A DNA stretch of 64,000 bases, taken from assembly GCA_037951105.1 (NCBI GenBank), contig JBAMJV010003144.1, positions 1-64,000 on the forward strand. Direction: 5' to 3'. The position numbers and the translations under genes were made by a program. The notes under the pieces were generated by a model, which was given only the letters and a program-made list of their open reading frames with translations, made no database searches and was not told the DNA's origin. Origin of the DNA: Echinarachnius parma (Eukaryota > Echinodermata > Echinoidea > Clypeasteroida > Echinarachniidae). This document shows, piece after piece, positions 44,370 to 51,677 of the stretch. The stretch's first letter is position 1, and each line of letters begins with the position of its first letter.

Positions 44370-47300
44370 CTACTATTATTATAATTATTAGTATTAGTAG
44401 TAGTATAAGTATTATTATTATTATTTATATTATTATAATAATTATAATAATAATAATAATAATTATAATAATAATAATAATTATTATTATTGAATCCTTG
44501 TTGATCTCTCCTCAGTGAGGCAGCTGCTGGAGAAGATGGGCAAGACGCTGTACTTCCGGTCCGGGAAGGAGCCCCTCGTCCTCACCGATGTACAGGTGTT
44601 ATCCAGGAAGATTGGTGAGTGGTTTGTTAACTAATGAGGAAATGCAGTTATCGTAGACTAGAGTTATCTGGGGGTGTATTCCGAAAACAATGTTCAAGTT
44701 CAAATTGATTGTATCTACGTCATATCTTTGCACTAAAATATATTTTAGCAAATCGCTATTCCTTAAGTACAGGATCAGAATACCGATTTGACACAAAATC
44801 ATTTTCAGAATACACCCCCTGGTTTATGAGCAAAATTTTGCTCTTGAAAGTCTCAAACACAAACTTTAACTTGATGAGTGATTTGTGAGCCAATGGGGTC
44901 TTAAAGGGGACCACCACGCAAATAACAACATAGGCATGTGTTTTGGTAACAGTTTGTGATATGAAATAGATGTACAACACTTTAGAAATGCTTGTGTAAT
45001 TCATAAAAAATACAATTAATCACCAACACTTACAGAACCATTGGAGCCTAATGGTTCTGTATGCACCAATTGTCTGCGAGTGCAGAACCCTTAATACATG
45101 CGTACGTTTGGGGACAATAGACACACGGCCGGGGCTTTCATCCTAGACGAAAGCTAGTCTTCCACTTGTGGGTGGAATGGACTGCTAAAACGATTACCTT
45201 TCATTTATTAGAGTACTATTTTTTGGTGGTGGTCTCCTTTAATTTGCAGTCGCCCAAAGTCTGTGAGACAAACTTTTAATTGGTGAGTGGTTTATGAGGT
45301 ATTGGGGTCTTTGCAGTGTGTACACATTTGTATTTCTATTTGTATGTTGAAAAGGGTGGGAGAAAAGATTACTCATGCCAATTTGTTTGTTTCATTTTCA
45401 TCAGATGACTACAATCATATTATTGCTTTGGGTCACAAAATTACATTGAGCCTAAATTTGACTGGCCGAATGGGCAACCAAATATAACAGAATGTGTTGT
45501 TTTTTGTTGTTTGGGGCCACTTATTTGCAAAGTCTTGTTTTTACTTGGCCGACTGGGCCACTTTGAAAAAAAAAAGAAAACAATTATTGCATTGGTTTAA
45601 TGTATTCATGAATCTAATGCAGACATTCTATAATATAATTGTAAAGCGCTTAGAGATGATTATCAACCGTGATAGGGGCTATATAAATCAAGAATATTAT
45701 TATTATTATTATTCTGTCTTACAGACGATCAATCAATTCTCCCTACTTGATATGTACATAAAATGGCAATGTGGAAATTGATAAGACAAAGGCAAAACGA
45801 TGGATACATTGACTTCCAATGCAGTTGGGCAAGCTGAAAAGAGCAAGAAACCTGCAAAGCTATGCTCACTCAACTAGGCTATGTGATGTGGTTGCCCTGT
45901 TGGACAAGTAGAATTCAGCATGCCAATAATAATTTCAAGCCCTACAGATATACAGCTAGGTTCCTAGCGACAAACAATAAAGCTTTGTTATCTGTGCCTA
46001 GAGATCATTTCTCCCATTGTCACCTTATTTTTTGAAAGAAAGCGATAATGGTATCTTTTGATAGTCGATTGAACTCGTTCTCCAAATTGGTATTTTTTTT
46101 CGATTTCTCAGCAAGAAGGCAGCAGATCCGAAAGCAGCGTGGCTTAGCTGGATTCCCACTGAACGACATTCCCGGTCTAGGACATGACGGCAACATCACT
46201 CCGGTTCAAGATGACGATTGTGGTATGTAGACCTTAATCAAGCAGATTCATTTCTAGATGTCCATTGTCTAGATGAGGATGACATGGATTTAATTTTAGC
46301 GAGTTATTGTTGTCCTCAACTAGACGTTGGGAAATAAACAAGTGAGCATGGGATCTGGGCCTTATTTTGACTCCATCTCATCACCAGCCATGTGCTGGAT
46401 TTGAAATTAAAAATGGCTTATTCATGTTATGAAGAGTTTGATCAGCTATAATCAAATTTTTGTATAAAATAAGTATAAACTATGTACATTCCTTGTCAGG
46501 TGTGAGTGTGTGTTTGTGTTCATTAACTGTGGTATGGTTGAAGTCTACATTATTTTGACTTAAATCATGCATATTTAAATATTATGAAATACCAACTGCA
46601 GAGATCTTTGTGTTGCTTTACTTGCTTGGTACATTTTTTGCCGTACAAGTTTGTTCAAAGTTGGCGATTTAGCCATTTTATCTTTCATATTATGCTGATT
46701 TAAACAATCTATTAATTGATCTTGATTTTTAGTCTAACCCTAATATTAACATTTAAAAAGTTTTTAAATACAATTAATCATACCAGAATGTATGAACCTT
46801 TCTGAAATTTGACATGTATTTTAATAGTTTTAAAAATATGTTTACAATTTTGTTTGTGTTAAATTAACTTTTATTGCATGGTCCAGAAAATTAACACACA
46901 GACTAACATTAGTATTTTTATTGCATTATTTTTCATCTTAGCTCTTATTCATGAAACCCTGCTTCATGAAACCCTGCTTGCATAGTTGTAAGCTAAACCA
47001 GTATTAGATAGTAGGGATAATTAAACAGCAAATGGTATTTGTAGCTGCAAACTAGGGTTAAATTGTTTACTGACTGTAGGGTTAACACTGCTTCAGAAAA
47101 GACCACTAGTTGTTTACTATAGTCCTATCATCCCATATACATTTTTTTGCCTTGTGGCCCAGTCGGGCAAGTTAAAAAAGATTTTTTTCCAATTCTAGTT
47201 GTCAGAAATCTGAAACTTATAGTCCCAAACAAAAAAAGGCATTAAAATGTCTGTTGGTTGCCCATTCGGGCCAGTGGAATTAAGCATTAAAGGGGACCAC

Positions 47301-48116
47301 CAGGCAAAGAACAACACATTATTATATGTTTTGGTACCGTTTTGTGATATCAAATAGATACCCAACATTTTGCAAAGGGTTGTGTAATTCATAAACTAAG
47401 CAATTAATTTACACCACTTACGGAACCACTACTATTTCCTGGTTCCATACGGGCCAACCATTTGCGAGTGCGCCAATGCTATTCACGCGTACGTTTGTAG
47501 ACAATAGATTCCCGGGCGATTCGTTCGCTCTGCACACATTAGTCTTCGCAATTCAGCCCGCATGAACGAATGCTTTAGAATGGTGATGCGTTTTCCAATT
47601 ATTTTTTTTTCTTTCTGGAAACATATTTTTGTGAACTCGTTGATGGAATGGAATACTAAAGATGTTGCCTTTCTTTAATAAGAATATTATTTTTGGGTGG
47701 TGGTACCCTTTAAATTAAATTTGGTGGCCCTAAGCTAATTTTAAGTGGCCTTGGGCCAGCAGGCCTGTGCAAATTTCCAGCATCGACTAAGCTGTAATGG
47801 GTTTCATGAATAATTTGTGCTCATGTTGATTTTCATAATTGACAGTTGAATGCATGTTTCTTGCATGTTTTAATTTGTGTTCATTCCATTTTTGTTGTTG
47901 TTGTTCATTTAAAAAAAACCCGACTCGACTTCTTTAGCGATGAGTAACGACACTGATTGCGCAATATGCATGGACCGGAAGCGAGACTGTCTGCTGTGCC
48001 CGTGCCATCATCTCGTCACGTGCCACGAGTGCGCAAAGTCGTTGATAAATCGTCAGGACAGCTGCCCTATCTGTCGCAAGGAGATTGGGGAGATCATAAG
48101 GGTGTTTACGGCATGA
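26640..48116 (+). CDS. 3-hydroxyacyl-CoA dehydrogenase NAD-binding domain fused to a RING finger, complete 8-exon gene
   Basis: Exons: 26640-26691, 37695-37831, 38913-39018, 42120-42214, 43826-43922, 44516-44614, 46112-46222, 47938-48116; all GT-AG and phase-consistent, 876 nt, 291 residues. Residues 1-195 form a 3HCDH_N Rossmann domain: GCGLMG at 8-13, Asp31 ending strand 2 (NAD rather than NADP preference), FEAIIEDLEIKK at 83-94, SNSL at 112-115. The catalytic-loop motif is FLHPVYSIPEVE (137-148), about three residues shorter between His and Glu than in classical enzymes; the later PGF...N motif is replaced by VQVLSRK. No helical C-terminal dehydrogenase domain follows. A basic, Gly/Asp-rich linker (196-235) leads to a RING-HC finger with all eight ligands: C240, C243, C255, H257, C261, C264, C275, C278. 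RING fingers usually recruit E2 enzymes. I infer an NAD(H)- or acyl-CoA-responsive E3 ligase or pseudoenzyme; function unproven. Confidence 0.9.
27325..28635 (+). repeat. 5' LTR of the BEL/Pao element
   Basis: 1311 bp, starting TGTGGCTGCTGCC and ending AGTTACA. It holds a GC-rich duplicated CCTCCGTGGGCGAG motif near its 5' end and an AATAAA at 28558. The short open frames inside it occur identically in the other LTR and are not thought to be genes. Confidence 0.95.
28728..28886 (+). repeat. 79-bp tandem repeat in the retroelement leader
   Basis: Two copies of a unit beginning CCCGTAAGCGCTTCACGCC, differing at a few bases, about 95 bp after the 5' LTR. The position is where packaging or translation-control RNA structures often lie in retroelements; that role is only a guess. 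Confidence 0.85.
30053..36052 (+). CDS. BEL/Pao gag-pol polyprotein, intact
   Basis: 1999 residues. N-terminal coiled-coil-rich Gag with a DUF1759-type region (about 330-490); two zinc knuckles, CIFC...H...C and CFGCLNRGHMSKDCP (about 563-612); aspartic protease centred on LLDTMSD (about 693), where Met stands in for the usual Gly after DT; reverse transcriptase with VVFDCSA (about 1010) and the catalytic YVDD (about 1132); RNase H with FSDAS (about 1314) and WTDSK; integrase with an HHCC-type zinc site (about 1620-1660) and DDE residues in GLDCFGP, CDQGTNF and WERQIR (about 1690, 1752, 1802); and a DUF5641-type C-terminus. No stop or frameshift. The start ATG follows a long leader, and a second in-frame Met follows immediately. 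Confidence 0.95.
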   Translation: MMPAKMDQDRNQAINVPEHYTDTDSEVEIADDVSATNMRRSTRTRKPTEKARQNREDELTGKFYAEHLDILTILKNTGKLLDSVPIKHDELSISKTDISARFKSLQQIAEELSEIQDDTEEIVTHLDKLSPLVVDAISRIVATVSTEKLSSIARRSTTSKSSRASAISSKRLVIAAETAALQEKLAAQKRQNERQQELERLEIEEDARKKRASLKMAQLRREIEEERLEGQLKEQAARLKVYDGEDDGASSDTVRSSTQLLSPKQKKDITMEPKPKAQESTSKADDLPSSHNRTTSETKHLNPQSAVFYPTRSIEAQRNDALTEALVRTMTLTRLPIPEPPIFMGDPLQYPDWLSAFTTLIESQGIPVNERIHYLRRYLGGSAKDAVSGFFLLRSEKAFEQAKEVLEKRFGSPFTISEAFRTRLDTWPRVSNRDNKGLQHLTDFLQQCLVASAEIKDLEILNDMREINKICTKLPDWIGHRWNRIVAKLKKGNGRYPSFQEFVSFLAEEADIANDPYVTYEATRSGKEKHTHSPHQTEGSKRPVFQKRTAYATTVKPGTSQRTCIFCNRPSHALEECRNFGRQSMDERREFVKKGGLCFGCLNRGHMSKDCPKRSECKVCNKRHPTSLHDDSFKRPTLDKKSGSQTDNTTKDKESTNHKVESDTERSLTSMILPVFVSSVHHPEQEILVYALLDTMSDTTFIVDGVGDEVQAHSEAATLRLTTMTDTSTKIPCRRFDNLLVRGFRSSTKISLPPAYSRCSIPMNEAHIPTPSTADRWPHLHSISNLLVPKQDCPIGLLIGYNCAQALAPLNCISGRNEEPYAVETELGWSIVGGAQTNTAENFDTFGQTYRTVSMRVEAPISNDSQANIQYVCKSQVKEVTTADFLQMMEKDFHEINGHDTMSQEDKKFLQIVGDGVQQRDDGYYEMPLPFKKGNPILPNNRRAAMGRLIGLKSQLLKRPRYKDHYMTFMKEILDRGDAEKVPAGELDISTSWYIPHHGVYHPKKPDKVRVVFDCSARYQGTCLNDHLLQGPDLINPLIGVLCRFRQEPIAFTCDVEKMYHQFRVSRQHQDYLRFLWWEDGDLSKTPVDYRMKVHLFGATSSPGCANFGLKQIAKDHKEISVEAADFLTRNFYVDDGLKCESTEENAINLIKKAVSMCAQGNLRLHKFICNNPRVTSSIPESERAAGAKTSLELGQHESTAIERALGLQWCIDSDEFCFRLALKDNPLTRRGLLATVASIYDPLGLIAPLVLVGRLILQEMCRNKMDWDDPVPEELRPQWEKWRQEMLKLDSIKIPRCFQPQDFGKPTEVELHHFSDASLSGYGQCSYVRLKNKSGDVHCSLVMAKARVCPLKPTTIPRLELQAATCSVKIANILSNELDYKSAKHHFWTDSKVVLGYIQNETKRFHMFVANRVERILQTSRPEQWSYVASAENPADHASRGLTTEEMLSSNWLTGPSFLWESEISPQEITAEVSADDVEVKSATVHATQAKNFTSFEARLTRFSSLQNALTAVAVIVKCCYRRKGLRIDEIESKQVAERNLIRAIQKEAFHDERKQIKMGCSTISKCNPLRQLDPFLDDHDLLRVGGRLKKAEMMYGAKHPVILSKESHLSKLIVWRYHERTAHQGRNMTINAIRSGGYWITGCRRIVSSLISKCIHCIKHRGKPKGQKAADLPQDRLEPSPPFTYCGLDCFGPFIIKEGRKELKRYGLILTCMSMRAVHIEVLDDMSTDAFLNGLRCFIAIRGNVRLIRCDQGTNFIGAKHELKQALRELDGDQVATQLLKLDCEFKLNPPSSSHMGGVWERQIRNVRNVLDGILEQSGTQLSISSLRTFLYEAMAIVNSRPLTVENLESPDGPLPLTPNHVLTMKSGLVMPPPGKFVKEDLYLRKRWRRVQYLTNLFWARWKKEYLHTLQPRKIWTEPQRNLEVNDIVILKDEGLCRTDWSIAKVVETFPSDDGLVRKVKLVMATRDLDKHGKPLHKRTVLERPVHKLIVLIPNSK
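36227..37537 (+). repeat. 3' LTR of the BEL/Pao element
   Basis: 1311 bp at an offset of 8902 from the 5' copy, with the same TGT...ACA ends. It follows a purine-rich GGGTGGGAG (36218-36226), the likely polypurine tract for plus-strand priming. Its AATAAA at 37460 could end transcripts. Confidence 0.95.
37695..37831 (+). CDS. Dehydrogenase-RING exon 2
   Basis: Starts after CTTTCCAG, 152 bp downstream of the retroelement target duplication, and completes the Gly codon split with exon 1. It encodes GCMAYHGHRVKIYD and a charged helix; Asp31 is the ribose-binding acid. Donor GTAAAA. Confidence 0.92.
38480..38860. other. Intron 2 of the dehydrogenase-RING gene, nothing recognised
   Basis: Exons 2 and 3 join in phase 0 to give an uninterrupted domain sequence, so no extra exon is needed here. 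The 71-codon frame at 38630 has no family features. Confidence 0.5.
38913..39018 (+). CDS. Dehydrogenase-RING exon 3
   Basis: Encodes residues 64-98, including DAEFIFEAIIEDLEIKKDLF, the most recognisable 3HCDH_N block. Acceptor TTTACTTCAG, donor GTAAGG. Confidence 0.95.
39070..39476. mobile_element. TTAA-flanked MITE, family D, intron 3
   Basis: Bounded by TTAA (39070-39073, 39473-39476), with ends TTAACCCATCAAGGACG and CCTTGATGGGTTAA. A family B relative begins at the same right-hand TTAA. Confidence 0.82.
39473..39846. mobile_element. TTAA-type MITE, family B copy 2, intron 3
   Basis: Shares CACGAAAATTACTTGGAGCT, GAGAAGAATAAAATAGGGTT and the end GACACTTTACAGGTAT with 9613-10037, in the opposite orientation. 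The right-hand TTAA is lost. It adjoins the family D element, with which it appears to share one TTAA. Confidence 0.75.
40011..41178. mobile_element. TTAA-flanked element, 1.17 kb, intron 3
   Basis: Bounded by TTAA (40011-40014, 41175-41178), with ends TTAAGGGGGCCAGTCTGGTA and the inverse. The interior is AT-rich without a transposase frame (the 136-codon frame at 40128 has no family features). A hAT-like element is inserted inside. Confidence 0.85.
40590..40938. mobile_element. hAT-type MITE nested in a TTAA element
   Basis: 349 bp, ends TAGAGCTGAGTCAAA and the inverse. The 8-bp target duplication ATTTTAAC (40582-40589, 40939-40946) indicates the hAT superfamily. The arms contain CGGTCGGATATCGAATA, and the core shares TGTCCGTTTTTTT and CAAACTGCTGTCAAGATGAA with 43174-43679. 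Confidence 0.88.
42120..42214 (+). CDS. Dehydrogenase-RING exon 4
   Basis: Encodes KMTQMCKPDAIIGSNSL and a helix ending NCKE. SNSL corresponds to the SNTSSL active-site loop of the family with one residue missing. Acceptor TTTTGCAG, donor GTAGGT. Confidence 0.93.
42557..42719. mobile_element. Mariner-like MITE, intron 4
   Basis: Ends AGTCAAACCT...ATAGTGGCCACC and the inverse of GGTGGCCGCTAAGACAGG. Diverged relatives lie near 7108 and 27165. Confidence 0.7.
42806..43708. mobile_element. TTAA-flanked element, 0.9 kb, intron 4
   Basis: Bounded by TTAA (42806-42809, 43705-43708), with ends TTAAAGGGACTTAGTAACAT and the inverse of AGTTACTAGATCCCTTTAA. It carries a nested hAT-type element in its right half. 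Confidence 0.85.
43174..43679. mobile_element. hAT-type MITE nested in a TTAA element
   Basis: 506 bp, ends TAAGGCTGTAGT and the inverse, target duplication ATGTCAAC (43166-43173, 43680-43687). Subterminal CCGGTTAACCG motifs. The core is homologous to that of 40590-40938 although the ends differ. The Lys-rich open frames inside are artefacts of A-rich DNA. Confidence 0.88.
43826..43922 (+). CDS. Dehydrogenase-RING exon 5
   Basis: Encodes RIMNLRFLHPVYSIPEVEIS and a following strand-helix segment. This holds the altered catalytic-loop region. Acceptor CCCTTTCAG, donor GTACAA. Confidence 0.93.
44100..44495 (+). repeat. LINE-like 3' end followed by a TTA/ATT microsatellite
   Basis: About 44125-44180 can encode a peptide ending STFKRQLKSFL then a stop, resembling the C-terminus of non-LTR retrotransposon polyproteins. 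It is followed by an AT-rich tail and about 220 bp of (ATT)n/(TTA)n reaching to within 25 bp of exon 6. It looks like a strongly 5'-truncated insertion. Confidence 0.55.
44516..44614 (+). CDS. Dehydrogenase-RING exon 6
   Basis: Encodes VRQLLEKMGKTLYF and GKEPLVLTDVQVLSRKI, the end of the Rossmann domain. The exon is GC-richer than its surroundings. A TTA/ATT microsatellite ends about 25 bp upstream of it. Donor GTGAGT. Confidence 0.93.
44670..44820. mobile_element. Small palindromic MITE, intron 6
   Basis: Relative of 5360-5530: ends GGGGGTGTATTCCGAA and TTCAGAATACACCCCC, with TATTTTAGCAAATCGCTATT inside. Confidence 0.75.
44901..45242. mobile_element. TTAA-flanked MITE, family A, copy 2, intron 6
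   Basis: Ends TTAAAGGGGACCACCACGCA and GGTGGTCTCCTTTAA, bounded by TTAA. Interior shared with 4421-4819 and 47287-47713 (GCGTACGTTTGGGGACAATAG). Confidence 0.85.
45640..45715 (+). repeat. SINE/LINE-type 3' tail with ATT microsatellite
   Basis: GTAAAGCGCTTAGAGATGAT, then GGGGCTATATAAATC and (ATT)n. This ending is common in non-LTR repeats of marine animals (impression, not checked). The body upstream is not recognisable. Confidence 0.55.
46112..46222 (+). CDS. Dehydrogenase-RING exon 7, linker
   Basis: Encodes a 37-residue linker starting ARRQQIRKQRG, with a Pro/Gly-rich centre and ending VQDDDC. It links the two domains in frame (phase 1 in, phase 1 out). Acceptor TTTCTCAG, donor GTATGT. 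Confidence 0.88.
47287..47713. mobile_element. TTAA-flanked MITE, family A, copy 3, intron 7
   Basis: Ends TTAAAGGGGACCACCAGGCA and GTGGTGGTACCCTTTAA, bounded by TTAA. It matches 4421-4819 in the opposite orientation, including CGGAACCA, CGCGTACGTTTGTAGACAAT and GCGTTTTCCAATTAT. Confidence 0.87.
47938..48116 (+). CDS. Dehydrogenase-RING exon 8, RING finger and stop
   Basis: Encodes the RING finger (CAIC, CPCHHLVTCHEC, CPIC) and ends KEIGEIIRVFTA then TGA. The spacing C-x2-C-x11-C-x-H-x3-C-x2-C-x10-C-x2-C is that of RING-HC domains of the MGRN1/neuralized type. Confidence 0.95.
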
Positions 48117-48235
48117 TGGTATCAAAGTTAAATTCAAACTCAAATTTCTCCCCATGCCTTTTGAGTATATTGGGCGACACAATATGTCTACTCTTGTTTC
48201 AATACCCCTGAAACCCTACTACAGTATTTTATACA

Positions 48236-48500
48236 GAAGGGAGGTAGGTACGTAACTTCTGCAGGGAGATACTTATGTAACTTCTGTTCAGAAGTAGCTA
48301 CATGTACGTAACTTCTGTTTAGAAGTAGCTACTTAACTTCTGTTGGGAGGTAGCTATGTACGTTCCTTCTCTTCAGAAGTAGCCACATAACTTTTGAAGG
48401 GAGGTAGCTATGTAACTGCTATTTTGAAGTAGCTATGCAACTGCTGTAGGGAGGTAGCAACGTAACTTCAGTAGGGAAGTAGCTACGCAACTTCTGTCTT
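48236..48500 (+). repeat. Minisatellite 3' of the dehydrogenase-RING stop
   Basis: About nine imperfect units containing GTAACTTCTGT and GAAGTAGCTA, beginning 120 bp after the stop codon and so probably in the 3' UTR. Confidence 0.8.
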
Positions 48501-49569
48501 CTATAAATCCTTTGTGTCCGGTTAGATTGCAGAAGCTACCATTGTAAGGCCATTGGTATGACCTTGCAGAGGCTCGAACCCATAGCCTGCTGGTCATGAG
48601 ACGGACATTTGGCCACAACGACTTGTGTGAAATATATATTGTCGGTGGAGAAAGAGAAGGGTGCTAGGTCATTTTTTTTATCACTTCCGAGATAATCCCG
48701 TTTCATGATTGGGAGAACTGTCATAGAAACACAATTTAGTTTTCTATTATCTTTAGTGAATATTCCCAAAATTTGAAATAATTATTACCCAAACATTTGC
48801 CATCACATAGAGAAGGCTCCATCCTACAAGATGTTGTCTTGAACTCAATTTAGCCCGAATTGACCTAACGCCCTGCTCGCTCTCTCACCTGATGATGTGC
48901 AAGGCTGAACATCTATTGTTACCTCTAGTGGCACATTGTGAAGTACAATGTACATTCCATTCTGGTTTTAGGTTTTAGATGGCCTGCAATCCCCCAACAT
49001 GGGACAACATTCAATGTATGAACTATGATTTATTGATTATTGATTCTCTATGGGAGAATTTAATTGTGAATTTATATGGGAAGTTTCAAATTCCTATGTG
49101 AAATTTATATTGGTTTCTGTTGGTTTCTATGGGTCCCATACCACTTTCCCTATTGAAACCAATAGAAACCAACATGCCTATGGGTTTCTATTGGTTTCTA
49201 AGGGAATTTCGACATGGGCTTGTGTAGCGATTGAAATGTAAATGAACTGCAGCTCTTTCTTGATTGCCCATGGCCAGTGGGCCATTGGACAAATGCAAAA
49301 TGTATAATTTTACAGTGTAACCTCGTTATAGTGAGAACCATGGGACCATGATTATTACCTTGTTATATCAGGGTAAACAAAATAAAAATAGAGTATTTAA
49401 ATTGGACCAGTAAAATAACCTATTTTGTTTAATCCAAGCTCAATAACGAGGCTCCAGAGCTGTCCCTCAATGGCCTGGGCCGGTGGGCCATCAGGCAAGT
49501 ACTATTAAGAAATGGTAGGAGCATACCTTGAAGAAACCTGAAAGAACTATCTCGGTGATACTGACTGAG
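48501..49569. other. 3' flank of the dehydrogenase-RING gene
   Basis: A short imperfect palindrome of CTATTGGTTTCTA-type sequence lies at 49090-49205. A diverged TA-type MITE remnant (ACAGTGTAACCTCGTTATAG) lies at 49312-49460. No gene recognised; transcript end not located. Confidence 0.45.
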
Positions 49570-49798
49570 ATTGGCCCGTATTCACAAAGGAGGTTTGTAC
49601 AAACCATGGTTCAAACCGAGGTTTACATCTATGGAATGCCAATTGTAAACTGATGGACAGAGAATGTAAATTCCTTACTTGTTAACAATGTTGATGGTAC
49701 ACATTCTCTCTCCATCAGTTTACAATTGGCATTCCATAGATGTAAGCCTCGGTTTGAACCATGGTTTGTACAAACCTCCTTTGTGAATACGGGCCAAT
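49570..49798. mobile_element. Palindromic MITE
   Basis: A 229-bp hairpin with ends ATTGGCCCGTATTCACAAAG and the inverse. The arms pair almost perfectly through TGGAATGCCAATTGTAAACT, with a loop of about 40 bp. Confidence 0.9.
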
Positions 49799-50849
49799 AT
49801 CTTTGTGGGCTATGGGGTAGGTACGCAAAATTTAGAACCACTTGCATGGAGGGAGGCTTGTGAGCAAATGACAGCCCCTATACATCTGTACATTGTACAT
49901 TATTTGTTTGTTTTACTATTTCCTGTATGTGCAATCCGATTTATATATTGAACATATTTTTCTATATTTGTTGTTATAGATAGCCAAGTTTTTAAATGTG
50001 TTATAATTTCATCAAAATTATTCCAAATTATTTATTTTGTATCATAGTAGATTTTGATTTTTAATAGAACTTATTGTGGAACTACAATTACGGTTTAGCA
50101 GCTTTGTGAATTTATTTTGAAAGACCAAATTAGATTTGTTGTATCTTTTTTGAAGAAAAGGCTAATAAGTATTTCTTTCAAATTCGACCAAATGAAACTA
50201 AATGGCTTTATTAAAAGTTTGCATTTAAAGACTGTTAACATTCCATTTTCATATCAAATGCATGTTTGAACATGCAGCAGAGATTACTTTGTCATATAAA
50301 CTTGATATTCTTTCTAAATATTAAGTGATCTGTATAATTCAATTTCAGACTTTATGCTTACGTACATGTATGATCTCACTATTCACAAAGAGTATCAAGA
50401 GTCTATTGAACATAAACCGATGGCTTGTCGATATGAAGAATCATGGATAGTATTCTACTCCTCATGCAATTGTTTTATACAGCACACATTTATGATTTAT
50501 TGATAGTGACTTGCTATAAATTATAATCAATGCTTTATTAAGAAGTAACTCTTTCAAAAATGGGTTTAATGATTCATAACAAATGTCAAACTGTTGTATT
50601 TTCAAGAATAAATCTATCTCGCATATATATGAAACTCCTGAATGATTTATTGATGTGATTAACTGATGGTGTGATTTTCATGACAAGAATGTTATTATTT
50701 TGAAGATGAAACTATTTCGTTTTCAAAAGAGAGTTTTAAGATAGTGTTATAAACATGAAAGTCAGTGAGAATGTGGACAGAGAACAAGAAAGGATAGAGG
50801 TACATGCGAGAGAGGGGGAGTCTTTTAACCTATTGCTTACGGGAACCTG
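49799..50849. other. Intergenic or 3' UTR, nothing recognised
   Basis: AT-rich; no coding or repeat structure resolved. An AATAAA at 50608 might serve either as a signal or by chance. Confidence 0.35.
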
Positions 50850-51126
50850 GGTTTTTTTTCACAAAGATCCTAAGTTGATCTTAGCACTAAGATGGTCTTA
50901 AATATTATGGAAAGCCATTAGTGTCTTGATTAGTATTCATAATATTCACATACAATTCATGAAATCTCTTTGATAATTAGAAAATATATATGATTTGAAT
51001 CAACATTTTATGCATTTCAACATAACTTTTACAACAAATGTTTCAAGACACTAATGGCTTTCCATAATATTTAAGACCATCTTAGTGCTAAGATCAACTT
51101 AGGATCTTTGTGAAACACCCCCCTGT
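50850..51126. mobile_element. Palindromic MITE
   Basis: Ends TTTCACAAAGATCCTAAGTT and the inverse, with long arms (ATGGTCTTAAATATTATGGA) and an AT-rich loop. Confidence 0.87.
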
Positions 51127-51479
51127 TTTTTTAGAATCTCTAACCAAGCAGGTTAACCCATTCCCTTGTAGAATCTGAAATCCCCATAGACTTTGCACAC
51201 AGCCCACCCTGTTCCCGTAGTCAAGGGGCTAACAATCTGAATCTAAATGGAGGGGATGCACAGAGCATAACCTTTAAAAACTAGTTATCTTAGTTAACTT
51301 AGTTATCATTGAGAAGTAATAGTTATAATTCAATGCTGCTAAGTTTCAGGGCTATTTTCATTCAAAAAGCAGTTGGAGATGGTACCTTCCAGAAACCTGA
51401 ATGTTTGGTTGAAATACTTATTCAATAGAGTAATCACCAAGAAAAATTTAAAAGCCGCTTTTGTATATATATTTTAAAA

Positions 51480-51677
51480 TGTGTAGGATTTATAAATATT
51501 TTCTAAAAATGGTTGAATGTTGGGCCGCAACATTTATTCCAATTGGATATATGAATGGATATTTCAGAACCAATTTTGATCAAAGTTTATTCTGTCATTT
51601 AAAATTGTGTGCTTTACCTCACAAAAAAAAAAATTCTTGGGAGCGCCCTCAAAACCAAAACTGTAATATCCCTTTAA
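51480..51677. mobile_element. Partial family C TTAA element
   Basis: The inverted half of 16275-16855: GAACCAATTTTGATCAAAG, TTTATTCTGTCATTTAAAAT, then GAGCGCCCTC and ATATCCCTTTAA. The other end is not found. Confidence 0.65.
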
